A stretch of 64,000 nucleotides of DNA from Datnioides undecimradiatus (GCA_008933995.1 WARS01000015.1:2168501-2232500), one strand, 5' to 3'; counted from the first letter of the stretch, positions 41,666 through 64,000 are shown. The notes: generated by a model from the sequence alone, not told the origin. Numbers and translations are program-made.

Positions 41666-44600
41666 GTAAGATTAAATTCAAACAAACAATTGTTTTAATT
41701 TTCTAATATATGGTTGATTGCATGTGTATCTGTTAACATCTTATGTGACTGCATATGTGTGTATGTGCAACAATGTGACTATGCATGGAGAAAAAGAAGA
41801 AGCAGGATGAGCTTGGCGAGGGACCTGAGCAAAGTGGTACCACAGCTCAGGCTCGTGTAACAACGGGGTCATTGTAGCAATAGGTAACAGAGTCGTTTCT
41901 GGGGTTACATAAGCACACACACAGACGCAGACACAGTGTGACTCACCATTCACTCTTTGACTTGCTGCACACAGACCACCACATCACGGGCTGGCTGGTG
42001 AAAACTGTAAATCACTCTCTCATTCATAATGGCTCGCTGCCCGTACTACTGAATGAAGACCACACTACTGGCTGCACCCTTAAAATGTCTCACAGGCGCC
42101 TCAGTTACTTGTAGTATTTGTCCCTTTTTGGATGTAAATTCTTACTCCAGGGCAGAAATGGCCAGGAATTTCCCACCATGTAGTTCTGACCTTCTGTCAG
42201 CTTTCTGCTATCTTATCAGCTGCCTCTCCTTTCCTGTGGCAGATATTCAAAGGAAAAAAATACATCTTATCATAGAGCACCTGCACTCCATCATGAGGTT
42301 GTTATAATTCAAATCCACACCTGCAAACAGGATGACACACTGAGATGGTTGCTGCAACTGCAAAACCAGAATAGATCTACTGCCGTGGCTAGCTACTGTC
42401 GAAGCTTTTATGTTATATGAGTGATATTCAATGAACTTTCAGCAGAGCTGCAAGCTGACTCAGTAGATGTCAAATTAGGGGTGTCTCAGCTCTCTCTCTA
42501 CCCAGACGGGAGGAAATGGTTTGTCAGTGGGGAGAATAAATTCTTTCTGGGAGGAGATTGCCTTTTTATCCAAGCACTGAAATCGCTCCCATTGGTCAGT
42601 GATGTCACAGGGGTTTGTCTATACAGCACATGTATGTTTATACATGACCTCACTGTCTATATTAGGTAAAAGCATTGGCTTGGCTCAGACCAACTCAATC
42701 ATTGTTCCATACAGTATAGCTTTTATTAGCCATATGAGCAGTGTATTCTCTGTCTGTTCACGGGGCGTTGCCTGTCCTTATACCTACTGACTCACTCTGG
42801 CACTTGGAGCTGTTGGAAATCCGCCACGGTAACCGGCACCCTGACAGAAGCAAAGTTAAGATTAACGACCCGCAGCCATACATATAGAGCCCCGTGCTGA
42901 ACAGCAGCCAAATGACTCTGTTTTTCCCTGTGAGGTAATAGTCTGTTAAGTCTAATGCTCACTGTAGTTGTTGGTTACTGAGGCTTGGCCTGGTTGCTAG
43001 GGTGGGTGGGAAAAGAAGCTTGGCTGGAAATGGGCTGGGGCTGGGGGCTAAGTTAAAATGTATTCAGGCTGGGAATATGAGATGCCGCCGGAGCAACGTT
43101 TGATGATTTTGCATTTGTATGTATTCATAAATATCTCTGATGACAGTCTGCCCTACATGTGTGCTGAGGAGAACATAAATGTACCCGTGTGAGCAATACA
43201 TACCCATACCCACTGTGTTTGCGATTGTTCTGCATGACAGAGAGCAGGAAAGAGTTTATTGGAATTAGTGTGGAGGAGTTGGCCTGCTGTGTTTGTCCCA
43301 TCTGTGCTTGTTAATTCTTTCTCCATATTGACACAAGCGAGCCAGCAGCAGAAGAGAATAAAGCTGTGGGATGTTGCGAAGCATCTCATGTCTAGCTGCT
43401 CCATCAGAGGGTGTGGCACAGTGTGCACTCACTGATATAAACATGCTTTGACTGCTCGCTGATGATTTCCATCCTTTCATAGAGGTGCCATGTAAGCCAA
43501 TTAAACATTTCGCTCATTCAGTAACTAAAAGCACAAATTACGCCTTGGGTTTTAACGGCATAATGAGACTCATAGTTTCAGAAAATATAGGTCACTGAGT
43601 AGACTTGGACCACTGTAATGTTGTTGTAAATTTACAGTTTGGTGTAACAAAGAAGCAGATGGTTTCAATCATTTGCTAATACAACTTTTAACAGAGTGAG
43701 AGAGAATTGTGCTCGGTCATAAAATGGCAGTAGGCCTTGGCTGCAGCTGCAGAGCCTTTTTTTTTTATTGTCATGCACATGTGTTCATTTACTTCTTTGC
43801 TGTGTTTTCCGTTCCCAGCTACACCCCACCAAAAATTTCAGATAGAGACCATTCACAATTATTTGAGGACCCATTTTTATGTTAAATGTGACAATTTGGC
43901 ATCACCTTTGACCTCAGAGAGTCTTACATAAATAGGAAGTAGTTTGAGGTGTGACAAAGAAAAGAAAGGCTCTCTTCTTCTCCTGAAAGGCTAAGTACAC
44001 ACAACAGGCTGTTGTTTTATGAGTCTAGTGTGCCCCACATGGTCGGGGCCACATTCTCCCGTGGGACATGTGTCTGCCGGTAACTGCAGTAGCAGGAAAG
44101 AGTGAGGAATTGCTTTCAACATGCCCGTCTCTCTGTCTGCACTACTCTCTCCCAGGCATCATTACCTTCAAGGTTGCTCCCGATTACATGATTACAAGAG
44201 ACAGAATTCTTTATTATACTTTCATTAGATCTATAAGGTTTATACATATCCAGTAATTGGCAAGCTTTCTTCTCAGCATTATGTTGGCGCTGTGACGTTT
44301 AATTAATCCCCTCCTTCTGTCTCGCATTTCAGGATTACAAACCACATCCAGTGGTTGATTTGGTCTCTGGACAGAACAATGTTTTCATAAAACAGTACAA
44401 TGAGGCCCTTTATTCTGTCTACTCTAACGTCCTGAATTTTGGAAGTTTTTAGGCTTGAATGTTGGATGGCATCACATCTGGCGAGCTGATATCGATGTCA
44501 CCATCACCTTCCTCTTTGCCAGGTCGTTTGATGAGCGCTTTAGTCATCCAGGATCCCTCAGGCTTCAATCACACTTAATGCAACTGCTACCCATGCAGAG

Positions 44601-45088
44601 AATTTATGAGGCACGGCAAAGCTGTGAGTCATTCCTCACTGACAGAGCGGGCAAAGAGGAATCTTGTCCAGACTGCTTTTAAACTCTGCATTGCTCTCGA
44701 AGAAATTAGTAATTAGCTACAAAAAAGGGTGTTTCCTAACTCATAAAATACCTGGCATCTTGTTGACCAGTCAAGGGGCAAGTGAGACTACTGGGTGTGG
44801 TGACTGGGTAATAGAGGTAGCCTTTGGCATACGAGGAGCTTTGCAGTCTAATGAAAGAAATGAAGACATGGAAGAAAAAGTGGCACAAGCATGGACTGAA
44901 GGGTAGATTAGGTCTGTCAGCAGTGCTTCTGCTAATTAAATCCTTTCTGCAGTAGAGCTCAATACTAATGATCTCAGCGCCACTGAACAAAGTCCAGACA
45001 CACGTCTCCTGTGTGGTTAGCATTGAGGATTGTGACAGTTTAGGCATGGGTTTGATTAGAAGCTGTTTCAGTGTCACTCCTCTGTGTG

Positions 45089-45127
<39 letters not shown>

Positions 45128-48100
45128 ATGTGCGTTGCCGGGCAGGTTATGGGTTGACCAGAGCGGAAGGCAGCAATCCAGTGTCTCTAATTAATTTCTG
45201 TATTGCCCATGAGGGAATCGTTTTCCATGTTGGAGAGCCAGTGACACAGTATTCCCCGTCATGGTTCTGGTATTGCTGCTCAAAGTGAGGTGCGTCAACA
45301 CAAATTCTGGCATTCTCAGTCAGTAGGAAGAGGCAGACTACAAATCATCCCCATCGAAAGAGTGGGAAGAAAATAAATCAAAAACAGAGCAGCTGAGGGT
45401 TTTTGTCTAAATACTACACATGGCACCCGATCCTCACAGAATGGTGTTTAAGCACTTAACCTGGATTCAGCCAGAAACCGCTCGGTTGCGTAAGATTAAT
45501 AGTTATGTCTGCAGACTACTTAAAGCTAAAAGGCCAGTTGATTTACTCAGTTATGTAATTACCATATTATCTTACAAGTCTTTGAGTTTGACTCCACTTA
45601 CAAGGTTGATCTTCCAAGGCTATACCTGTGGTGGTGGGGGTCAGGGGCTGTGCACATTCATCCATCTGGTGCTTATTATTATTGCCTGGCACAGGCAACC
45701 CCTCGCTGGCTGGGGTCTTCTTAACTAAGCAAGCCCTGTGAGGTCTAAATGTGGAGGTCAAGGAGATTGTGGGAACCCACGATGAGACAAAAATGACCTG
45801 CCGTTTGAGTTAAATTGTGACCTAGTTTGGACAGGGCGAAGAGAAAGGGAGTGCACAGAGTAAATACACGGATGAAAAAAGAATGATTACAGTGATTCTG
45901 TAAATCTTTGTTATATTACCTGCTTGCTTTTCCTGTTATTCATTTGGACGGAACAGATGCAAGATAAGCACTTCATTTTGAGGGTTAATGCTGAGAACCA
46001 AAGGTCTACAAATACCAGGACTGGCAAGAACAGGAAGGAGACTGAAGAGGATGATTGGCTCCAAGGGCTGGAGACTGGCTGATGTCCAATACAGTATCTG
46101 AAAGCAAACAGGATAATCCAGACACTGATAGTTTTGTGTGTGAGAACGATAACTGTTGTTAACTGTTTACTTTATGTTTAGTCATGTGTTTTAAAATATA
46201 ACACATTGTACAATCATAATATACAAAATAGAAAGACCTAAAAAGTTGGAAGAAATGGGAAAAGTAGTGTTTGGGAATTTTGCCCTTTTTTGGTATTTTC
46301 TCAAAAAAGACATTTGCTGCTTCAGATTGATGGCATCCATTAAACCAAAGCAAATGTTTCTGGATGTAAGTGTTGGAATCAATGCGTAAAAGTATTTATC
46401 ACAAGCTCAATTATCACCAAACTTCATTTAAATTATATAATGTTTTCTTATTTTTTCCAGTTAAGGTTATTGCTGACCTCGGTGCCAATGTCACCCTGCC
46501 CTGCCGGCTCCTGTCCAAGGACACCATGTCCTTCGGTAACATTGGCATAAGGGTCAAATGGACCAAGATTGCAGATGATGAATCACTGAATGAGGATGTG
46601 CTGCTCTCAATGGGATTCCACAAGAAGACCTACGGCAGCTTTGAGGACCGTGTCTTCTTGCAGGAACTCGACAGTGAAGATGCATCCATAGTGATAACTG
46701 ACGTCTCCATGGATGACATGGGAAAATACCGCTGTGAGATCATCAATGGGATGGAAGACACCATCCAAGAGATTACCTTGGAAGTGCTAGGTGGTCTCAT
46801 TGATGGTAAATGTGGTTTTTTTACTATTCTAGACTTAGCTAGCAGTGGGCCTTGAAGTACAAGTTACTGTTATGACCATATTAGGAGCACTTTCACTAGT
46901 CATTTTATATGTTTCCTTTCCATTAAGTGCCTCATTCAGGATTAGTCATCTTCCACAGCAATGTTTTTCTTTCGAGTTATTAAAAACATTCACATTTTCT
47001 TGTGGAAATACAAAAGAACAGACAGCTTGTGCTGATTTTTCCAAACCGCTGGAATGATGTAGGCGTGATAACATAAGTAAACAGAAACACATTTTCCATT
47101 CTTTCAGGTCCATATGCTCAATCATCTGACTTATCTTACTTACTTATGACTCATCAGATTTTATAATGGCTAAATTGTCTTCCTTTTAAAAAGTGCCATT
47201 TAAAGAGAAACTGCTATTCGTGCAAGTTAGGGTTATTTACGTACTTATTCAGAGATTCTTGAGATTTTGCATGGCAGCACACTAAATCTTGGCTGAACAT
47301 TAGAGCTCTTCTGCACCAAAGGGCAGCTCCCACCCAGTTTTTGTTGATAGCTTTTAACGTGTAAAAGATAAATTTGGGTGGAGGCTGAACACTCAGTGCA
47401 TTTCTAGAAACTGCTGTTTTAGAAACTATCAGAGCATTTCTGCTTTGAAGTCTGCAGCATCATGTAGATATTTAATCTTGACCTGAATTGACCGAAGCAA
47501 TTTTTTTAGTACTTCCTGTTGCAATTTTATAAGTGTAGTGCAGTTTTTTTCTTTGCTATGATTATTCATGCAGCAAAACATCTAGTTTGCTTAAAATGAC
47601 CTTCTCTTTCACGCAATGGGGCAAGAAAAAAATTAATAAGTCAGCAAACAACCAAAATTTTGCAATAAACCCAAAAGAATAACAGACCTACATCCACGTA
47701 CACAATTTTTACATAGACTGAGAGGTTATCCATTTATTTAATCTCTTCTGCCTTTGTGTAGGTGTTGTGTTCCCATATTCCCCTAGTGGGGGCCGCTACA
47801 GCATGACCTTCGATGAAGCTATACAAGCCTGTGCAGACCAGGATGCTGTGGTTGCCACTCCTGACCAACTGTTTGATGCCTGGAAGAGCGGCCTGGACTG
47901 GTGCAATGCTGGCTGGCTGAGTGATGCTTCAGTGCAGTATCCCATCACCAAACCCAGAGCACCTTGTGGTGGTACCAACAGTGGGCCCGGCATCAGAAAC
48001 TATGGACGCCGTGAAAAAAAGCACCTCTTTGATGTGTTCTGCTATGCATCTGCACTCAAGGGTGAGTTTTTTTGTTTTTTACTCCTTTTCTTCTTTCATT

Positions 48101-48539
48101 ACTTTTGCTGTTTAGTATCCTTGTGGTCGGCTTGACCATGAAACCTGCAGGTATAACCTGTAAAAACACGACATTCTCAAAGCTGCATAAATTCTTCTAT
48201 GAAGAAAACGTTTTCCCCTGACTGCCTGTTTCCCTTTGTCTTTTGTCAGGACGTCTCTACTGGCTGGTCCAACCCGAAAGGCTGGCCTTTGATGAGGCTG
48301 TGCAGGCGTGCTTAGATGACGGTGCAGAGATTGCCAAGGTGGGCCACATTTACTCGGCCTGGAAGCTCGAGGGTTATGATCGCTGCGATGCTGGCTGGTT
48401 GGCTGATGGAAGTGTTCGCTACCCCATCTCCAGACCCCGCAAGAACTGCAGCCCCACAGAAGCTGCAGTGCGCGTTGTTGGATTCCCAGATAAAATGCAA
48501 AAGTCTTACGGTGTCTACTGCTACAAGGCTGAGCAGTGA
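41575..48539 (+). CDS. hapln1: Hyaluronan and proteoglycan link protein 1 (four coding exons)
   Basis: This gene encodes a secreted cartilage-type link protein that stabilises the bond between hyaluronan and lecticans such as versican and aggrecan in the extracellular matrix. The coding exons are 41575-41665, 46461-46805 (or to 46790), 47762-48061 and 48250-48539, all joined in phase 1 with AG/GT borders. The product is about 336-341 residues, against 354 in human HAPLN1. It has a signal peptide, one Ig V-set domain (conserved NVTLPC and YRCE) and two Link domains, each with its four cysteines and a CNAGW or CDAGW motif. It ends GVYCYK plus a short tail, very like human HAPLN1. The neighbour is vcan in convergent orientation, which favours HAPLN1 over HAPLN2, 3 or 4, since those pair with other lecticans. 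The linker between signal peptide and Ig domain is shorter than in human, so a small extra phase-1 exon in the 4.8-kb first intron cannot be excluded. Which teleost duplicate (a or b) this is cannot be told from the window. Confidence 0.95.
41666..46460 (+). other. hapln1: hapln1 intron 1
   Basis: This 4.8-kb intron separates the signal and Ig exons. It holds a palindromic SOX-like AACAATTGTT at 41685-41694, a (TG)n microsatellite at 45082-45126 and T-rich patches. No further exon could be recognised. A small phase-1 exon for the missing linker residues would be easy to miss here. Confidence 0.8.
45082..45126. repeat. (TG)n microsatellite in hapln1 intron 1
   Basis: About 45 bp of TG dinucleotides with one CG interruption. 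Confidence 0.97.
46461..46805 (+). CDS. hapln1: hapln1 coding exon 2: Ig V-set domain
   Basis: The acceptor is a pyrimidine tract plus CAG ending at 46460. The exon reads V-K-V-I-A-D-L-G-A-N-V-T-L-P-C, then VKWTKI, MGFHKKTYG, RVFLQ, DASIVITDVS and GKYRCEI, the diagnostic Ig fold of link proteins. The two Ig cysteines and the NVT glycosylation sequon before the first cysteine are present. Two donors in the same phase are possible: after 46790 (gtggtc) or after 46805 (gtaaat). The first gives the length usual in the family. The second is the better splice consensus and adds five residues (about GLIDG) before GVVFPYS. Confidence 0.88.
46806..47761 (+). other. hapln1: hapln1 intron 2
   Basis: This phase-1 intron lies between the Ig and first Link exons. 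It is AT-rich and I see no coding or repeat features in it. Confidence 0.85.
47762..48061 (+). CDS. hapln1: hapln1 coding exon 3: first Link domain
   Basis: This 300-bp phase 1-1 exon encodes GVVFPYSPSGGRYSMTF followed by the Link module landmarks EAIQACADQDA, LFDAWKSGLDWCNAGW, SVQYPITKPR, PCGG and FDVFCYA. Link modules bind hyaluronan or the matching module of a lectican G1 domain. The acceptor is tgtag at 47757-47761 and the donor is gtgagt at 48062. Confidence 0.95.
48250..48539 (+). CDS. hapln1: hapln1 coding exon 4: second Link domain and stop
   Basis: The acceptor is ttttgtcag, ending at 48249. The exon encodes GRLYWLVQPERL, EAVQACLDDGAEIAKVG, YDRCDAGWLADGSVRYPIS, NCSPTEAAVR and YGVYCYKAEQ, then TGA at 48537-48539. 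It is the most conserved part of link proteins and matches human HAPLN1 nearly residue for residue around the CDAGW motif. Confidence 0.96.
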
Positions 48540-50100
48540 GGGAGTAGATAAGAGTAGATAAGCCATAACCACCAAAGAGCAGCAACAACCACAACCAATT
48601 AAATCAACAATAAAGCATACAAGCTTTGGATCTTAACTAGCATGAATTAAGTACCTTTCTGAAACTGTGATAATCCTTTTTAACGCCTAAAAATAAATAC
48701 TGTACACTTACATCAATATGCAATGATTGATAAAATATTTTGTAGCCATTAAGTTTTGTTTTTCTCTAACTGTGCAGTCATTAATTTTTTTACAGACTGT
48801 TGGAAAAAAGGCAACGGTGTAAATGTGTGAGTGATGTGACAGAGACAAGAACTTGATGGTTGTAAAACATCATCAAAGTTTGGTTTGTCCTCCAGAGAAT
48901 GATTAGATATGTGAGGATCCAGATTCTGCGGTTTTATGCTCATGTGCAGATGATATTTGCTGCTTTAAAAGAATGAAAGGATGTGGTATTTTTTGCATTT
49001 ATCGCATCAATGAAAGATCTTAGATTGCAAAGTCATGAACTTGGCTACCACTGTTGAGCTATAGATATATACATGTCATTCTGCAGTAAGTATTCAACTG
49101 CATCCCTCTCTAATCATAGTTGAGGGATTTTTTCCACCTCTGAGACTGTAGAAATGTGTTTCAACCTTTTCAAGACATTGAAGATTTACTGTTTAACAAG
49201 AAAATGAATGAATGTAAATGTTTTGATGGACTGTGACCTATTCTGCATTGACAGCCCCATTATATCAACTCCCTATTACGATTTGTAAGACATTTTTGCT
49301 ATTGTAACTTCATGAAGTATGTTTATTTTAACAAAATGTTTTTTTGTTTCACTTTTGAGTGATGTTTGTCACAATAGTTTTTTTTCATCATGTTTATAAT
49401 GTTCTCAGATTTTCTCAGATCTTTTCATGATGTGTAGTTTTTAGACAACTTACATCTGGCACATACAGGACAGCAAGATTTCAGCTGAACTGCAAAAGCA
49501 GAATAAGAACAGATTTTTCCCTTTTTCCCTAAACACAACCTTTTCCCAAAATATGAAATCTAATATTACTCAACTAAAAAATGTATAGCCTAAATCCACT
49601 TAACTGTACCTTTTGCAATGGTAATGAGCGGTCAATGCTATATTTCCATTGCCAATCTATCCCTTTAAGGACCCGGTAATAGTGAAACTCCATTACAGTT
49701 ATGTAGTAGTAAATAAATGAGAGAAAGTGTTTGTATAAAATACAAATAATCAAAACCAACATAAGGGCTCATAGTTGTTTCCTGTGGACAATGGAGAACA
49801 TGATTTGGAAATACACAGATACCAGAAGCAAAAGATTTTAGGTACCACCCATCAAATAAAACTTTTGATATTTTGTGTTTTACCTTTATCCCTTCCTACC
49901 CTACACACTCACTGACATATGGTACTTACTGCAGGTTACATGTGGTAATATAGTGATGCATTGTTTGTAAAAGCAAAACTTAAAACATGTCTGTTACACT
50001 TGTACGCATTTGTGCATGAAACTGGTGAAGGTATTTTTGTATCTTATCGCCATGCGCCATTTTCAACAAAGCAGTTTGAAATAAAGAATACATTTAAAAC
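48540..50100 (+). other. hapln1: hapln1 3'UTR and flank
   Basis: AT-rich noncoding DNA follows the hapln1 stop codon. Poly(A) signals AATAAA occur at 48609-48614 and 48692-48697, with further AATAAA hexamers near 49856 and 50080. The true cleavage site cannot be chosen from sequence alone, and mammalian HAPLN1 has a long 3'UTR, so the later signals are also plausible. Confidence 0.5.
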
Positions 50101-52150
50101 AATTTTGTGCATTTTTTTAACAATGAACATCTCTGTTTCTGCTGGGACCAAACATGTATTTTGTAGAGATACAGAGGTTTAAGCAAAGATTTAGACAGTA
50201 TTGTTTAAGCTGCCATGGCCAGGGGCCATGTATCTGGCATGAGCCCACATTGCTGCAAGGACTTAAGATTAGACTCCCCTTGCATTGATTTATTCTTTGG
50301 CATTTCTAAATTCAGTGCCAGGCTGCCAGCCCACCACTACACTAGACAAAGGGAACAGTACCACAGTCTTAAAAGAGTGCTTGTGGGAGTGCATGGGAAT
50401 GGGGTCAGATTTACGTTGATACAGCAGAATAATGCCACACAAATGTAAATGTGTGTGATGCTGAAAAGTCCATTGATGGAAGCTTTTTGTTCTGTGAACA
50501 CTGGACCAGCATAAAGAGAGAGATTGTGCAGAACTTTTCATACACTATTCTTAGCATAGGAAATTATAATAACGAAGTTAAAATGAATTTTCAAATAAAA
50601 TCTAAAGAGATTTTACACACCTACACGCATTACACACCTAATCCTATAACATTCTTTTTATGACTGAAACAAGCAGCAAAGTTGATGAGCAATTGTGAGA
50701 TGTTGACTGATGTTGCACGAGTAATGCTGAACATCGCAGTCTAGTTGCTTCTTTGGTTTTAACCAATCAAATGTTGTGCTGACTTTCAGCAAGTCTGATG
50801 ATGCTACATCCCAAACACTTGTCACTCAGAGGTGTCCAGATTAAGCAATGTGACAGGAAAATACCAGGGTACTGAGTGAATGATAGACACTCTGCATTGG
50901 AATAGACAGAATCAGAGGTGCCTGTCAGGCCCAAGAAGCTATCAGGAAGAGCCAGGGTGCATTTCCTTTCCCAAACAAACCTCGAAAGCTTGTTAAATTC
51001 CAGAGAGACCTGAGCTGAAAGGCCTGGGTTTTTCTGCTGATCACCCCTGAGACATCTGCATTTCATGAGACAAGAATGTAGGTTTTACTCTCGCTGGGGC
51101 ATCCAGGAGCAGCCTTTAATCACAAGTCAAGTCTTGTCTAATGACAGAGAGGGCTTGTCTAATGACAGAGAGGGCACAGTGAAAACCACAGCAACCCCAA
51201 CTTACACAAAAATTACATTAACCCACTTAATGATTGCCTGGGTAATGGTGTTTTAAGCTACCAGGTATTGTCACTGTGAACTTCAAGTCACTGCTGTGTA
51301 TGGGGTGCTCTTGGGATAGTGGTGAATTATAATGCACTAAAAAAAAGCTTCTGTTTCTATACCAAGGGAATTCATTTGCACTCTTTATGCACCACCATGT
51401 AGGAAGAGGAAGTATTTGACATTCAAGCAGAGCCACCTAAAGACATGCCATTGCATACAAAAAAAACAAAACTGCAGTATGGTATACAGGGCTGAAGTTC
51501 TGCACCATCAGCCATTTCAGCATATGTGTCACTTTTCCCTAATCCGGTTCTTACTTTATATGTTTGCTATAATTCACATTGCCATTTCCTATCTGCTTCC
51601 CCTGATTGTACCGTCTTTCTACCAAGAGGGTTGTGAAGCATGTCTGATAGGTTTTTCAGAAGTATCTGATGTATTTGCAAGACACTGCAATATGTTGAAA
51701 ATTGGGTATCGGTATGATGTGCTACAGAGAGTGATTCAGAGAGTTCAGTTTAAATTCCTCACATTGTGTTTTCATGGATTGTGTGGGTGCTTTACAGAGG
51801 GAAACGTCTAAATAACTACTCAAGAATTCTGGATCATGGTTTAGTCTGATAGTGCTACCTGCTGGTGAAACCACTGCACTACTTACGCCATAAAAATGTA
51901 CCCAAGTATAAGAGGACCTCAGGAAAAGAGATAATTCTAAAGTATGCATCAAAATATTGTTAAAATGTCCCCACTCCATGAAACTGCAATAAAACTAACC
52001 TCCAAACCTGTATGTCTACAAAAGCTAAGAGGCAATCACAAGATCTGGAGAAAGCCTAAACAAACACAAAGATAACATGTATAGCACCGAAACACCACAT
52101 AGCGCTTGTACATGATGTTTCTGTAAAAAGTCAAAATTAAATGTTGTTAG
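50101..52150. other. Intergenic gap between convergent hapln1 and vcan
   Basis: This is noncoding sequence between the two 3' ends. It contains an exact 21-bp tandem duplication at 51133-51174. The open frames in it show no recognisable domain and no splice context, and I see nothing else. Confidence 0.6.
51133..51174. repeat. Exact 21-bp tandem duplication
   Basis: Two perfect adjacent copies of a 21-bp unit beginning CTTGTCTAATG occupy 51133-51153 and 51154-51174, in the gap between hapln1 and vcan. It is probably a recent slippage product and may be polymorphic. Confidence 0.95.
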
Positions 52151-54059
52151 TATATAACATATATTTTATTTCTTTGGTGATTTAAAGCAGGAAAAAACAG
52201 TTTGATCTCATTAAAAAAATTCACAAACATCCCAGACATTCACATTGTAAAAGAAAAAAAAAAACAAAACAGACTGTTATAAATATAAAATGATATTATA
52301 TGCACATTGAGGCTGAAACTCACACACATACACACACACAGACATTCACAGGTAGACAAAACGAACCCATTTTTTCCATTAAAAAAATGCTGGAGACTCA
52401 CCTAACCATCCACATCTATGAATATTTTGTTAAAGTTACAAAACAGCATTATTGCAGCTGATGGGGCCCTCCATATTCTTTGGTCCACTGCTGGCATTAA
52501 AAATGTAAAAAGGCCTATAATTCCATTGTGTTGTGAAGTAAGTTTCCATCTTCATTGCATCCCATTTAGACAGTCTGTGAGTGTGGTTGGTCTCTTGTTG
52601 TACATACATTAAAAATATATGAAGAGCACTGCTGGGCCAGGTGACAGCATCATATGTTACCTATGAGAATAAAACAAGTAAGGAGATCAAGAGCAGCTTG
52701 AAAATAAATTATACGCATCTCTGCCTTAACAGCTGTTACGTTCAAGTCTTTTGAGTGTTTCACAAAATACATTCTCTCAATGGCTGTTTCCAATTGACCA
52801 CAATAACAGAAGTGTGCAGAAGAAAAGAGTTACCTAGAAAACCATAGCAAGCTAAAACACAACAGCAACAGATGAGGGCATGACTCTTACTGTAAACATG
52901 CAGTAGCAACTAATTGTAAGTTATGCACCAAACAGACATGAGCAGAAAATACAGGCTACTCGAGCCACACTTCCCTTCTTTCATCTTAAAATAGTCGATG
53001 GACATTGATTGATTGATTTCCATCCGTGGATAAAGGCTTTACTTACTACTTACTCTCTCATATTAAATTGCAAAATATCATACAAAAGAAAAATCAGTAC
53101 ATTTTTAAAAATTCTCTATGTAGAAATCCATCTAGAAACATTTATCTTGACAGGACTTCGATGGCAGCCAGTTAAGGCTGGAGCTAATTAAATTTGGTAC
53201 ATTGAAAGCTGCCACTACAAACCAACAGTTTTCTAAGTGAGTTGTTGAAATTCATCAATACTTGTGTACTATAGCGACTACTAGCACGGCTATGAAATCA
53301 TGTTTCAGAATATGATTTGCCTCTGCTGATTAGGTTTGTTCATAAAGGTTTGCAGCTCTATGAGACTATGATATTGTATTGTACTGTGTTAAGTATGAGT
53401 CCGTTCTGTCAGGCATGGCCAGTGATGCCTCCTTTTGTGTTCTGAGAAGCCAAACTTGGATCTCTTGACGTACAATAAACATAGTTAATAATGTGAGGAC
53501 TTCAGTATATATGCATATGCATGCATGCTCATTAAAGTGAAGTCCAGCTTAAAACAGCCTGACGACATAATGTATTCCTTTACATAACATAAGCGCTATA
53601 ATTTCACAACAGCTTTTTTTTTTTTCGATGAATAAGGAACACTTATGGTGAATTTAAATAGCACAGTTGGTGTACAAAGCTATTAGACAACAATCATGAA
53701 TGTAGTATTTGATGAGCTAGGGGAAAAAAGAAAAATATTCTGCAGTTTAAAAAAGAATGATGAGTGTACTTTTTGCTTTTCCAGTAGCCAGCTGAAAGTA
53801 TTTTATCCACATTGGCAGTGTTATAAAACAGTGCCGTCTGATAAGAAAAGTCATGTATCAACATCTCTTTGAAAGGCACTTCATAGCATTCCATCGTCAT
53901 CCAAAATACAGTCCAAAAAAAAAAAAAAGCAGGTTATCCTCTCGATTTCTTTCATGAGTTTTCTCTTGTGCTTTTCCTTTGAGAATCCTTTTCCTCTTTC
54001 CACACATGCATCAGCCATGTGTTCTCGTCTCGGGGAAGCTATGCCATAATACATGGCGA
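52140..54059 (-). other. vcan: vcan 3'UTR (inferred)
   Basis: This AT-rich noncoding stretch runs from the vcan stop codon to the first AATAAA on the - strand. It contains short A/T homopolymer runs (for example 53613-53624 and 53918-53930) and a CA-rich patch near 52321. No alternative coding exon was recognised. Confidence 0.45.
52165..52170 (-). terminator. vcan: Candidate vcan poly(A) signal
   Basis: TTTATT on the + strand is AATAAA on the - strand. It is the first perfect hexamer I find downstream of the vcan stop codon and implies a 3'UTR of about 1.9 kb. Weaker variant signals could be used earlier. Confidence 0.4.

Positions 54060-64000
<9,941 letters not shown>

Overview
The window is genomic DNA from a vertebrate, almost certainly a teleost fish of the percomorph type. 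It has intron-split genes with vertebrate exon phases, no bacterial-style gene packing, abundant microsatellites, and interspersed repeats of kinds common in percomorph genomes. Only two protein-coding genes can be supported, and both encode extracellular-matrix proteins. hapln1 (hyaluronan and proteoglycan link protein 1) lies on the + strand, with coding exons between 41575 and 48539. vcan (versican core protein) lies on the - strand. Its C-terminal half is read from the right edge (64000) down to a stop codon at 54060, and its N-terminal half is beyond the right edge.

Layout. 1-41.3 kb is a gene-poor stretch upstream of hapln1. It holds an L2/CR1-like LINE remnant (about 33.09-34.15 kb), two interspersed fish repeats (5.64-5.94 and 11.57-12.36 kb), a short tRNA-SINE-like fragment (24.7 kb), microsatellites, small inverted repeats and some candidate core promoters, but no ORF recognised as a gene. 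41.3-48.6 kb is hapln1: a signal-peptide exon, an Ig V-set exon and two Link-domain exons. 48.6-54.06 kb is the gap between the convergent genes and holds the 3'UTRs of both. 54.06-58.8 kb holds seven small vcan exons encoding the G3 domain (EGF, calcium-binding EGF, a three-exon C-type lectin domain, Sushi, basic tail). 58.9-64.0 kb is one giant, still-open exon encoding the glycosaminoglycan-attachment region (GAG-beta type).

The two products act together. Versican binds hyaluronan through its G1 domain (outside the window), and link protein clamps that contact through its own Ig and Link domains. The tail-to-tail HAPLN1/VCAN arrangement matches the linkage known in other vertebrates. The internal exon lengths of the vcan G3 region (114, 114, 159, 83, 145, 183 bp) are those I recall for mammalian versican, and every junction checked keeps the reading frame.

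I see no CRISPR array, prokaryotic operon, viral gene or evident novel system. The most noteworthy signals are two internal duplications in the versican GAG exon, an ambiguous splice donor at the end of the hapln1 Ig exon, the unresolved 5' end of hapln1, and a few hairpin-forming or possibly conserved noncoding segments in the upstream desert.
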